Part shown: positions 1 through 7,791 of the stretch, in pieces
Numbering within the stretch: the stretch's first letter is position 1
How the letters are laid out: each line of letters starts with the position of its first letter
DNA from: Lachnospiraceae bacterium
Lineage (GTDB): Bacteria > Bacillota > Clostridia > Lachnospirales > Lachnospiraceae
Length of the DNA: 32,741 bases
NCBI GenBank assembly: GCA_016284175.1
Contig: JAEEOJ010000148.1
Coordinates: 1-32,741, forward strand
Direction: 5' to 3'
Program-made: the position numbers and the translations under genes
Notes under the pieces: model-generated
Told to the model about the DNA's origin: nothing
The model's input: only the letters and a program-made list of their open reading frames with translations
Database searches by the model: none

Positions 1-475
1 CGTCCTGACCACCCTGCTGACCATCCTGACCGCCCTGCTGGCCTCCCTGGCCCTGGCCGTCCTGTCCACCCTGCTGACCGCCCTGCTGGCCTCCCTGCTG
101 ACCGGGCTGCTGTCCCTGTCCGTTAGGGTTCTGATTACCGCCGTTTGGATTCTGCTGTCCGCCTTGCTGACCACCGGGATTCTGTCCGGGGTTAACTCCG
201 TTAGGATTCTGTCCGGGATTAATTGCTCCGGGGTTCTGGTTTCCGTTATTACCGCCGGGGTTTTGATTACCGTTATTATTTCCGGGGTTCTGATTACCGC
301 CGTTTGGATTCTGATTACCGCCGTTCTGTCCGTTAGGATCCTGATAGGGATTCGTGGGATCGGGTGTTCCACCCTGGCCTCCCTGCTGATTCTGACCGCC
401 CTGCTGGTCTTGGCCACCCTGCTGGCCACCCTGCTGTCCGCCTTGCTGGCCGCCCTGCTGGCCACCCTGTTCACC
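1..475 (-). repeat. Degenerate triplet-phased repeat coding a GGQ/GGN/PNG tail
   Basis: Within the DUF4175-like gene the minus strand repeats short units coding G-G-Q-Q, G-G-N-Q-N-P and N-P-G-Q. Two blocks can be seen: a GGQ block (about 365-475), an Asn/Pro/Gly block (about 125-360), and a second GGQ block running to base 1. Codons vary (CAG with some CAA; GGC, GGT, GGA), so the amino-acid pattern is better conserved than the DNA. The repeat continues past the window edge. Confidence 0.8.
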
Positions 476-1435
476 GTTTACATACGGTTCGAGCTGCTGC
501 TGTGCCTGAGATGCGGTCGAATCGGAAATCTCACCGTTCTCCTCAAGTTCTTTCTGCATCTGCTCAGCAGTTTTTTGAAGTTCCTCGTCCTGATTCTTCT
601 TGGCAAGTTCCTCAAGGTCCTTGGCTATTTCAGCCTGATCCTTCGGTTTTATTTCATCTTTCATGACAGAGTCGAGAGCATTCTGAATCGCCTCGGCTTC
701 TCTTTTGTCCTCATCAGGTTTTTCTTCACCGATATAATCGTAAATTTTGTTTTCGAAACGCTCTTTTACCTTATCTACTTCGGTGGAGTTTTCACTCTCT
801 TCGAGTTCTTCTTTGGCTTCCTTAAGCATTTCGTCAAGCTTTTCGATATCCTCGACGCTTAAAGGATGCGTTTCTTTTATCTCTGCAACGAGGTTTTCAA
901 GATCTTCCTCCGCTTCTTTTTTCTCTTCCTGGAGAATATGATTCTCTAATGCGATATCCTTTGTCTTGGCCGGTATTAATCCGGTTGTTAATACAAACAT
1001 CACACTTAAGAAGAAAAGAATAAAGGGAAGTGCCGTAAATTTCATCGGGAAAACTTTTCTCATCGATATTCCGGAAGTTTTTACGAGCGTATCTGTCTTT
1101 TGCATATTTGAAAAAACATCATGCTTGCCCTTTAATTCCATGGAGGTGATAACTCTCTCGTTATATCCTCTGGAATCAAGTCTTAAAGCTGCTTCTCTCT
1201 TTGACGGATAACGTATAACGGTGATAATCACACCGATAAGAATCGTAACCATGCAAAGTGCTATTCCCACGATAGTTGCGCTGTAAAAAGGCACAAAAAG
1301 GGAAATAAGCTGCATCAGTCCCCAGAGTGCGAGACCGATTATTATGAAAAGAAGCATTCCTTTGATGAATTTTATAAAACAAAGTCTTTTTCTTGCTCTT
1401 TTTATGAGGTTTTCAATCTTTTTATCTATTTCCAT
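1..1435 (-). CDS. DUF4175-like two-TM membrane protein with Gly/Gln-rich tail (3' end outside window)
   Basis: The reading frame opens at ATG 1435 behind AGAGGTGA and stays open for 478 codons to the window edge, so the C-terminus is missing. Residues 1-20 are basic, two hydrophobic stretches follow (about 22-70, a TM pair), then a cytoplasmic-looking segment with YPSKREAALRLDSRGYNERV (about 75-94), a third TM near 135-155, and a long charged helix rich in E, K and D (about 165-310) that is probably coiled coil. From about residue 320 the protein is almost only G, Q, N, P and D. The two-TM region followed by an Arg-containing 'Leu-Asp-x-x-Gly-x-x-Glu-Arg' motif recalls DUF4175-type proteins, which often sit near MoxR/DUF58/ABC envelope loci; that assignment is from memory and moderate. 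It starts 24 bases after the ABC permease and probably belongs to the same operon. Function unknown. Confidence 0.8.
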   Translation of the reverse strand, partial: MEIDKKIENLIKRARKRLCFIKFIKGMLLFIIIGLALWGLMQLISLFVPFYSATIVGIALCMVTILIGVIITVIRYPSKREAALRLDSRGYNERVITSMELKGKHDVFSNMQKTDTLVKTSGISMRKVFPMKFTALPFILFFLSVMFVLTTGLIPAKTKDIALENHILQEEKKEAEEDLENLVAEIKETHPLSVEDIEKLDEMLKEAKEELEESENSTEVDKVKERFENKIYDYIGEEKPDEDKREAEAIQNALDSVMKDEIKPKDQAEIAKDLEELAKKNQDEELQKTAEQMQKELEENGEISDSTASQAQQQLEPYVNGEQGGQQGGQQGGQQGGQQGGQDQQGGQNQQGGQGGTPDPTNPYQDPNGQNGGNQNPNGGNQNPGNNNGNQNPGGNNGNQNPGAINPGQNPNGVNPGQNPGGQQGGQQNPNGGNQNPNGQGQQPGQQGGQQGGQQGGQDGQGQGGQQGGQDGQQGGQD

Positions 1436-1459
1436 GAAATTCACCTCTTTTCAAAAAAA

Positions 1460-2458
1460 CTACTGCTGCTGATTAGCTATACTCACGTTTCTCTTTTTCT
1501 CTTTAACTTTTCCTTTTACGGGATTTAAAATAACTGCGGAAAGTTTTAATACTCCCAATGAAATAAGTATCATTTCGATCATGCTGATCGGAGTCCATAA
1601 CTTCACAAGAATGTTGCTCTGCGTAAAGTGTGGAAGAATATCGGTTCCGCAAAGTGAAATCATTCCTTTTACCGAATACGAATCACCGAAATCATATCCG
1701 ATTGTATTGCCTAAAACATCATAAACCATAAGTAAGGGATTGAATGTTCCGAGCATTATAAAGATATCACCGTTAATGAAATGCGGATTGGTTATCCATG
1801 CAAATAAATTTTTGTCCTCATAAAGCATTTCGTTTATCGTCGCTATGAGTGCCTGAACAATAAACGGAAACGAAAGAGTAATTGAAATATAAATCATTAC
1901 AAAAAGATATGTAAGGATAACGGATAATATTGTGTTTTTCGTCAGTGCCGAAAAGAATATACCGAAACAAGAAATAAATCCGATGAACACAAGCAGTACA
2001 ATTCCTATATAAAGTAACTGGAAGAATGATATACCTCCATAAATAAACACTAATGCGAGAAGCGGGAATGTCGATATTACCATAAGTGCAAGGAATATAA
2101 AGTCCGAACCGTATTTGCCTTTGATAATCTCCCACGGAGTCATTCTGGTTGTGAGAAGTACATCAAGAGTCTGTCTTTCTTTTTCAAGCGATATACTCCC
2201 CGCCGTAATAGCCGGTGTAAGGAATAACAAAAGCGTTGCTTCAACAAATACCATTGCAATCAGATACCAGGCCAGCACACGGTAAGAGCAGCTTGCAGCA
2301 ACCGATGAAATCATTATTCCCATGAAAAAGCAAAATGAAATCGGTACCAGAAACATATTGATTAAAAGCATAATAATCATTATTTTCGGACGTTTCATAT
2401 CAATGGTCATTTCTTTGTATAAAACGGCATTGGTTTTGTTCTTTTTAGGTTTACTCAT
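1460..2458 (-). CDS. ABC-2 type transporter permease
   Basis: A 332-residue integral membrane protein with about six hydrophobic segments: near 26-52, 65-87, 113-137, 142-167, 172-205 and 275-300. After the second segment it carries the stretch SISLEKERQTLDVLLTTRMT, typical of ABC-2 permeases of the GldF/NatB type (EKE-x-x-T-L-D-x-L-L-x-x-P/R). It partners the ATPase gene immediately upstream: the ATPase stop and this ATG are separated by two bases, and the ribosome site AAAGGAG lies inside the last ATPase codons, so translation is probably coupled. The substrate cannot be told from sequence. Together with the large GldG-like protein the arrangement resembles GldFG-type ABC systems. Confidence is high for the class and low for any specific role. 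Confidence 0.88.
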   Translation of the reverse strand: MSKPKKNKTNAVLYKEMTIDMKRPKIMIIMLLINMFLVPISFCFFMGIMISSVAASCSYRVLAWYLIAMVFVEATLLLFLTPAITAGSISLEKERQTLDVLLTTRMTPWEIIKGKYGSDFIFLALMVISTFPLLALVFIYGGISFFQLLYIGIVLLVFIGFISCFGIFFSALTKNTILSVILTYLFVMIYISITLSFPFIVQALIATINEMLYEDKNLFAWITNPHFINGDIFIMLGTFNPLLMVYDVLGNTIGYDFGDSYSVKGMISLCGTDILPHFTQSNILVKLWTPISMIEMILISLGVLKLSAVILNPVKGKVKEKKRNVSIANQQQ

Positions 2459-2460
2459 TA

Positions 2461-3405
2461 TTAACTCCTTTTCGGTGCAGCTGCCTGTCCCGATACTATC
2501 TGCATAAAGAGGCTTTCAAGTGAGCCTTCCTCACGGTAAAAGCTGTTAACGGCAATATTGGAAGTAACAAGAGAGGCAAGCATTTTGCCTTCGTCTTCTT
2601 TTGTTCCGGTAAATACGATTTTTAAGATACTTCCCTGAGCGGTAACCTTCTGTACAAAAGGATTGCTCTGAAGGATTGCAAATACATCGTCAATCTGATT
2701 TTCATTAACAGTTAAGTTAAGAGGTGACGACATTGCTGCCGCACGATGTATCTCTTCTATACTTCCCTGCAATACCAGATGGCCTTTGTCGATGATTCCG
2801 ACAGACGTACACATCTCTGCAAGTTCAGGTAAGATATGGGACGAAATAATAATTGTTTTACCCATTGACGATAAGTTTTTGAGAATCTCTTTTAACTCAT
2901 ATCTTGCCTTGGGATCAAGACCGCTCGCAGGCTCGTCGAGGAAAAGAATGTCGGGATTGTGTACAAGGCCTCTTGCAAGGCAGAGTCTCTGTTTCATACC
3001 ACGTGAGAGTCCGTTTACATCGACATCTTTTTTGTGTGTAAGATTTACAAGGTCTAAAAGCTCGGCGCTTAACTTATCGGCATCTTTTCCGTAAATACCG
3101 TATGCGTTAGCGAAAAAGTGAAGATATTCCGAAGCTGAAAGACTCTTGTATACACCGAAATAATCGGGAACATATCCTACTTTTTCAGCCAGTTCCCTGT
3201 GATTTCTAAGCATATTTTTTCCGTCAATTAAGACTTCTCCGCCGTCAGCCTTTAAAAGTCCGACACAGATTCTCATGGTTGTAGTTTTGCCCGCGCCATT
3301 CGAACCGACGAAACCGAAAAGTTCGCCCTGTGCCACGTTAAGCGAAAAATCGTTTAACGCTAAGAATCTACCGTATCTTTTATACAAATGTTTAATCTCT
3401 ATCAT
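2461..3405 (-). CDS. ABC transporter ATP-binding protein
   Basis: 314 residues. The nucleotide-binding domain is complete: Walker A GSNGAGKTT at 34-42, signature LSRGMKQRL at 134-142 (an R replaces the usual G of LSGG, common in ABC-2 exporters), Walker B ILFLDEP ending at residue 160, D-loop SGLD, and the switch His at 191. A C-terminal accessory domain of about 90 residues follows (220-314). AGGAG lies before ATG 3405. The gene is between its permease and the 911-residue membrane protein, all on one strand with gaps of 2 and 24 bases. It should energise the permease encoded at 1460-2458. CcmA/NatA/GldA-type subfamily is the best match. Confidence 0.93.
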   Translation of the reverse strand: MIEIKHLYKRYGRFLALNDFSLNVAQGELFGFVGSNGAGKTTTMRICVGLLKADGGEVLIDGKNMLRNHRELAEKVGYVPDYFGVYKSLSASEYLHFFANAYGIYGKDADKLSAELLDLVNLTHKKDVDVNGLSRGMKQRLCLARGLVHNPDILFLDEPASGLDPKARYELKEILKNLSSMGKTIIISSHILPELAEMCTSVGIIDKGHLVLQGSIEEIHRAAAMSSPLNLTVNENQIDDVFAILQSNPFVQKVTAQGSILKIVFTGTKEDEGKMLASLVTSNIAVNSFYREEGSLESLFMQIVSGQAAAPKRS

Positions 3406-3429
3406 TTTTAACTCCTGAAAAAGGATTTT

Positions 3430-6165
3430 TTATGGCTTTATCTGAAGATCTTTGTAATCAGCATTAATAATTATGACTTCCGTACGTGATGTCTTACTCT
3501 TTTTGCCTTCCAGTACTTTTGCTCCGATATCAGACTTGGGGAATGCTACTACCAGCACGCTGTCAGCAGACGGATAATATTCATCCTCAATATACCCCAT
3601 TACTGCTTTACGTTTTACAGTCTCATTAAATCCTCTGTAAAGATTTCCGAGTAAAAGACCTACGGCAATATCTCCGGATTTGTTTTTTGAATAATGATTG
3701 GCAAGATTGTTTGGATAAGAACTGTAAAGGTAAGAATAAGTGCTGTTCTTATCATCTATATATTTGCCGTCACTTGCCATCACGCTTTCGCCGGGTTTAA
3801 GTTTCTTGATATAATAATCCTCGTAGCCTTTGGACGTATTAATCTGAACCATAACATCCTCAAGAACTGTAGAATAATTGTTGGTTACTCTTATATTCTG
3901 AGGAGTTTTTCCGGCGATTTTGACATCAGACTTAAGAGATACTTCTATTCCGCCCTGAGTAGGATATGCGGCTTCACCCTTAAATGCCTGACTCTCAAGT
4001 GCAACCTTATTGGAAATAACACTCTGAATATGATCGTAATCAGATCTGTATCTGACGGAATAGGTATCATAATCAATTGTCGACGTAGAATAAAAATATG
4101 AACCGTCGGGACTGTAACCTCTGTCAATTTCTATTTCATTTGAAAAGTCCACTATATATTCTTTTGCCTTCGGAACCGTAACATTAATTAAATCAGTTTC
4201 CTGCGTTGATACGGAATCAGGGAAAAGAAGTGTAATTATATTTGTGTTTAATCTTAAAACTCTGGTAGAAAATCCGAGGCAGAAAATAAGTACTGCCACA
4301 GCTAATGCCGATACAGGATAAATAATCCAGAGATTCCATGTTTTTTTCTTCTTTAAACAAACCAGATATGCTACAAGAATTGCAACAAAATATAAAAGAA
4401 GAACTACAACATAGAAAATCAGCGGAGGTACAGGTGCACTGGCTGATGATTTTAAAAGTTTTCTTTCAGAATAATTAGTTCCGTATGAATAAAAATATGA
4501 ATTACTTACATTGCTTTCATAATCGCTTGCTTCGGAAATTAACTCTGTTCCGGCAACTTTTTCGATAAGGTTTCTGAAAAACTCACCCGAAGAAGAATAC
4601 TTGGGAATAGGGTTCTTGGTAAAGTCTACCGCACAGAGAATCACTTTGCCGTCACCACTTATCATTACTTTTGCAAGAGGATATGTTTTGCCGTCAGACA
4701 AATCTCCTTCGATAATTTCATCACGGCTTCTGTATAATGTCTCATCTATTCCTGCGCAGTCAACATCCATATATTTGTAATCAACTACAAATACTGCATT
4801 GGGATCCACAGTTAAATCCGGTCTTAAATCTGTGCTGTAATTCACATAATTAAGATACAGAAATCCATAATGTCTTAAAAATTCTTCGTAGTCATCTCCG
4901 AAATACTGTTCAAAATAAGCATCCAGTTCATCTTCATCAGCAGGTGAAAGCTGGTCGAAAAGAAACCATTTGGGATCAAATCCAAGCAGATTACAATACT
5001 CAACATATCCGTGTTGTCTTAATTCTTCTTCATAATAATATCCGTAACTGTCCAACAGTTCATCCAGGGTCTCACTAACATAACCATATCTTTCATCAAA
5101 GTATTTGTAATGGTATGCACCATTTGCATCGGTATAAAAAGCACTGTTTTCAAAAAGATAAACATTTGAAGGGTCTACAGGATTAAGATAAGCATCAAAG
5201 TATTCACCTTTATCGTTATAATTTCCGCCGTAACCGAATATCATATCATTCATTCCGTCTTTGTCAAAATCATAATATAACGAGGGGTCTGAATAATCAT
5301 AAAAACTGTAGTAATAATATCCGTCGTAAAAACCGTCGTAAGCACTGTAACTGTTAGTGGTAGTTGTTATCTTGGTGAGGTATGAATAAGTTTCTGTTGC
5401 AAGACCGAGTGTGGTGTTTTTCGAAGTGGTTGAAGTAACTTTTTCGTTAATTATATTTCCGTACAGTCCGGATAATGTTTTATTGGCTGTCGAACCTGTA
5501 CCAATGATTAATATACCGCCCTTTTTCACCCAGAGGTTAAGCGCGTTCATCTGTTCTTTTGTAAGTAAATCTGTGGAAAAATCGGAAATAAGAATAATAT
5601 CCAGCATATCGAGTGCTGCATAATTAACGGGAAAATCCGATGCGGAAAGTTCTACCAGTGAAGTATATTTGGTATTGTCGGAAAGGAGATGAACTCTGTC
5701 CATATATCCGAGCGCAGAAAAATCATCGGATAAAACACCGACTCTGATATCGTTTTTATTCTTTGAAACATTTATTTTCTGAAGTTCAGACCAGAGTACT
5801 TTGCCTCTTTTATTGGTCATTCTGACATTTACAAATTCCGCAGGAACCGGAACTGCTGCCACTATTTCAACTGTCTTTGTTTCTCCGGCTCCGAGTGCAA
5901 TTTCTTCTTCATAAAGAATATTATTGTTTTCAAATCCGGGAATAATAAGCTGAAGACAGCCTTCAAAATTGCTTGTATTTTTGTTGGTTACGGTAATCTC
6001 AAAAGGAGCTCCGTATCCTACCAGAACCTTTTGTCCGTAACCTGCATTTAAAGAAACCTCAAAATCATAGGTTGTTTTGGCCTCTACATAACGCAAAGGA
6101 ATAAATGCAATCAGCACTCCAAGCATCAGAATGCATAAAATCCTTGTTATGATATTCTTTTTCAT
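3430..6165 (-). CDS. Large membrane protein, GldG-like layout, with Tyr-rich extracellular insert
   Basis: 911 residues. An N-terminal signal or anchor (7-25) leads into an extracytoplasmic Ig-like region (30-135). Residues 138-240 look like a class-I glutamine-amidotransferase-like/GldG fold: RVGVLSDD, then LDIILISD, then LNLWVKKGGILIIGTGS. Residues 260-445 are very rich in Tyr, Asp and Glu (13 Tyr in 260-300) and include a possible calcium loop D299-x-D301-x-D303-G-x-x-D307. A second alpha/beta part (455-545) precedes a TM pair (about 581-603 and 611-631) and a C-terminal extracytoplasmic domain (640-911). The start has GGAGG seven bases upstream. It sits directly before the ABC ATPase and permease, where GldG-like proteins usually sit, so I infer it is a third subunit or client of that transporter. 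Substrate and role are unknown. Confidence 0.85.
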   Translation of the reverse strand: MKKNIITRILCILMLGVLIAFIPLRYVEAKTTYDFEVSLNAGYGQKVLVGYGAPFEITVTNKNTSNFEGCLQLIIPGFENNNILYEEEIALGAGETKTVEIVAAVPVPAEFVNVRMTNKRGKVLWSELQKINVSKNKNDIRVGVLSDDFSALGYMDRVHLLSDNTKYTSLVELSASDFPVNYAALDMLDIILISDFSTDLLTKEQMNALNLWVKKGGILIIGTGSTANKTLSGLYGNIINEKVTSTTSKNTTLGLATETYSYLTKITTTTNSYSAYDGFYDGYYYYSFYDYSDPSLYYDFDKDGMNDMIFGYGGNYNDKGEYFDAYLNPVDPSNVYLFENSAFYTDANGAYHYKYFDERYGYVSETLDELLDSYGYYYEEELRQHGYVEYCNLLGFDPKWFLFDQLSPADEDELDAYFEQYFGDDYEEFLRHYGFLYLNYVNYSTDLRPDLTVDPNAVFVVDYKYMDVDCAGIDETLYRSRDEIIEGDLSDGKTYPLAKVMISGDGKVILCAVDFTKNPIPKYSSSGEFFRNLIEKVAGTELISEASDYESNVSNSYFYSYGTNYSERKLLKSSASAPVPPLIFYVVVLLLYFVAILVAYLVCLKKKKTWNLWIIYPVSALAVAVLIFCLGFSTRVLRLNTNIITLLFPDSVSTQETDLINVTVPKAKEYIVDFSNEIEIDRGYSPDGSYFYSTSTIDYDTYSVRYRSDYDHIQSVISNKVALESQAFKGEAAYPTQGGIEVSLKSDVKIAGKTPQNIRVTNNYSTVLEDVMVQINTSKGYEDYYIKKLKPGESVMASDGKYIDDKNSTYSYLYSSYPNNLANHYSKNKSGDIAVGLLLGNLYRGFNETVKRKAVMGYIEDEYYPSADSVLVVAFPKSDIGAKVLEGKKSKTSRTEVIIINADYKDLQIKP

Positions 6166-6212
6166 TATGACCTCCGAAAGTCCCGTTTTTATGACACACG
6201 AAACTTATTATA

Positions 6213-6241
6213 TAATAATATCGGTTTAATTACAAACCGAA
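6213..6241 (-). terminator. Weak hairpin after the putative anti-sigma gene
   Basis: TCGGTTT (6221-6227) pairs with AAACCGA (6234-6240) over a six-base loop. On the minus strand it starts five bases after the stop of the 6246-7199 gene and is followed by TATTATTATATAAT rather than a solid U-run. It may attenuate transcription, or the AT-rich tract after it may hold a promoter for the 911-residue protein. Weak. Confidence 0.35.
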
Positions 6242-6245
6242 GGGT

Positions 6246-7199
6246 TTAATAGTCCTCTGTTCCAGACGGCGTTTTAAGTTCAATCTCATAACCGATTTCA
6301 TCTTCGGGAACGTAATTAATGATACAGTCGTACTCGCTGTCTTCGGTAAAATCAACATCCTTAAAATCAGGCTTAATATATGCAGTGATTGTCTCACCTT
6401 TTTCAAATCCGCCAAAACCTTCAGGTGCTTCAAAGTAACCTCCGTAAACACCGACTATTTCAACTTCAGCCAGTTTCTTTCCTTCGTCATTTTCATATAC
6501 CGAAAGGAATTTTACCATTACACCGTCATTAATAACTCTGCTATCCGCTTCAGCCTCTGTAGGTGCAAGGGATGTAGTTGAATCCGACTTTGTTCCGTCG
6601 AAGTTTTCCATAAGTCCCTGTAATCCTTCAAGCTTATCCTGTCCGAGCGTGAAATCGTAGTCTGAAACAGCATTCTTATATTCCTGGGTTGAATCTTCTT
6701 CATAGTATTCGGTAGATTCAGATTCAGCCGGTTCATCCCAGGTTGCAGCAGCATCGTAATAATCAGTTGCAGCCTCCGCCGTAGTGGTCGTGGCAGCCGG
6801 TGATGCATCATAAGCATAATTTGCCGTAGTGGTCGGAGCTGACATTTTGCTTCCCATTCCGCCAAGCATCATCATAAAACCTACGGGAATAATTACTAAA
6901 AGAAGAATTGCTGCCGAAGGCACTGCTACAAATACCCATGCCGGAATTCTGAACTTTTTCTTCTTCTGTGTCTGACCTTTAACAGGTTCATTATCATATG
7001 CGTTTACGGCATACTTGTTTGCTGTATTTACTGTATTATTTTCAGGCTTGCTAAAATTAATAACATTTGAAGCCGGTGTTTCGTTACCGTCTGTTTTTGC
7101 ATTTTCTTCAGCGTCGATTGCCGCTTCGATTCTGCCCCAGAGATCGGGCAAATCGTTCATAACGGCTTCTTTATATTCTTTTGAAAGATCTTTATTCAT
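6246..7199 (-). CDS. Putative single-pass anti-sigma factor
   Basis: 317 residues. The N-terminal 80 residues are cytoplasmic and open with a helix (MNKDLSKEYKEAVMNDLPDL and on) like the start of DUF4179/RsgI-type anti-sigma proteins; there is no zinc-binding HxxxCxxC. KKKKFR precedes one TM at about 87-112. Residues 120-200 are a low-complexity Ala/Thr/Asp/Glu/Tyr spacer, and 220-317 form a compact extracytoplasmic domain (VMVKFLSVYENDEGKKLAEVEIVG and on). The ATG lies inside the last codons of the sigma gene (8-bp overlap), the classic arrangement for a sigma factor and its membrane antagonist. The function is inferred from this context and topology rather than from a diagnostic motif. Confidence 0.72.
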   Translation of the reverse strand: MNKDLSKEYKEAVMNDLPDLWGRIEAAIDAEENAKTDGNETPASNVINFSKPENNTVNTANKYAVNAYDNEPVKGQTQKKKKFRIPAWVFVAVPSAAILLLVIIPVGFMMMLGGMGSKMSAPTTTANYAYDASPAATTTTAEAATDYYDAAATWDEPAESESTEYYEEDSTQEYKNAVSDYDFTLGQDKLEGLQGLMENFDGTKSDSTTSLAPTEAEADSRVINDGVMVKFLSVYENDEGKKLAEVEIVGVYGGYFEAPEGFGGFEKGETITAYIKPDFKDVDFTEDSEYDCIINYVPEDEIGYEIELKTPSGTEDY

Positions 7200-7725
7200 A
7201 GCCCAACCTCCTTAATTTTTTGATTGCTTCCTGATAGCGCCAGGTTATGGTACCCATAGGCACTCCCAGCGCTTCCGATATTTCCGCAAATGTCATATCG
7301 GATAGTATCTTCATGCTGACGACCTGCCTTTCTTTTTCCGAAAGAGTGGCGAGTGCTTCGGTTACCGTCATATCTCCTATTACTGTCTCTTCGACCTTAT
7401 CGTCTGCCACGGGTTCAATACCCTCTTCGATAAAATCGTCTACTGCTACCTGACGTGAATTTTTCCTTACGAAATCAATCGCCATGTTTCTGGCAATCGT
7501 AGCAAGGAAGGTTTTATGTGAATCCTTTAATTCCATGGTTTCAGCCATGTTATAAAGCTTCACGAAAAAATCCTGTGTCACGTCTTCGGCATTTTCTCTC
7601 TGACCGACTACACCGTAGATAATAGAATAAATATATCCGAGGTATTCATCATAAATATCTTTCAGGCCGGACTTGTCTTTATTCTTTATTCTGTTGATGC
7701 ACTCCGAAAACTTTTCCTGAGTCAA
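7192..7725 (-). CDS. ECF-type RNA polymerase sigma factor
   Basis: A sigma-70 family protein holding only regions 2 and 4. Region 2 includes ENAEDVTQDFFVKLY and the following FLATIARNMAIDFVRK; region 4 includes LSEKERQVVSMK and the helix-turn-helix MTFAEISEALGVPMGTITWR. I place the start at TTG 7725 (177 residues) because TTAGGAGG lies four bases upstream. A longer reading from GTG 7743 has no ribosome site and would translate the Shine-Dalgarno itself. It overlaps the putative anti-sigma gene by 8 bp and heads the envelope operon. No terminator was seen between the upstream cellulase and this gene (66 bases), so read-through from the cellulase operon is possible. No clear ECF-type promoter was found. 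Confidence 0.9.
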   Translation of the reverse strand: MTQEKFSECINRIKNKDKSGLKDIYDEYLGYIYSIIYGVVGQRENAEDVTQDFFVKLYNMAETMELKDSHKTFLATIARNMAIDFVRKNSRQVAVDDFIEEGIEPVADDKVEETVIGDMTVTEALATLSEKERQVVSMKILSDMTFAEISEALGVPMGTITWRYQEAIKKLRRLGYE

Positions 7726-7791
7726 GTTTCCTCCTAACTCCACTAAAGATACGAATCAGTTTTATCTTTTTATGGTAATTTTTTATTTTTT

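Noticed and set aside
1..475. CRISPR array or minisatellite
   Set aside because: Repeat units are codon-phased, variable and without spacers; they encode a low-complexity protein tail.
164..862. Long plus-strand open frame rich in Leu, Ile and Thr
   Set aside because: It is antisense to the GGQ/GGN repeat of the DUF4175-like gene; its composition follows from the repeat and it has no ribosome site.
7726..7743. GTG start of the sigma factor at 7743
   Set aside because: The codons between would cover the Shine-Dalgarno sequence itself; TTG 7725 is correctly placed behind it.
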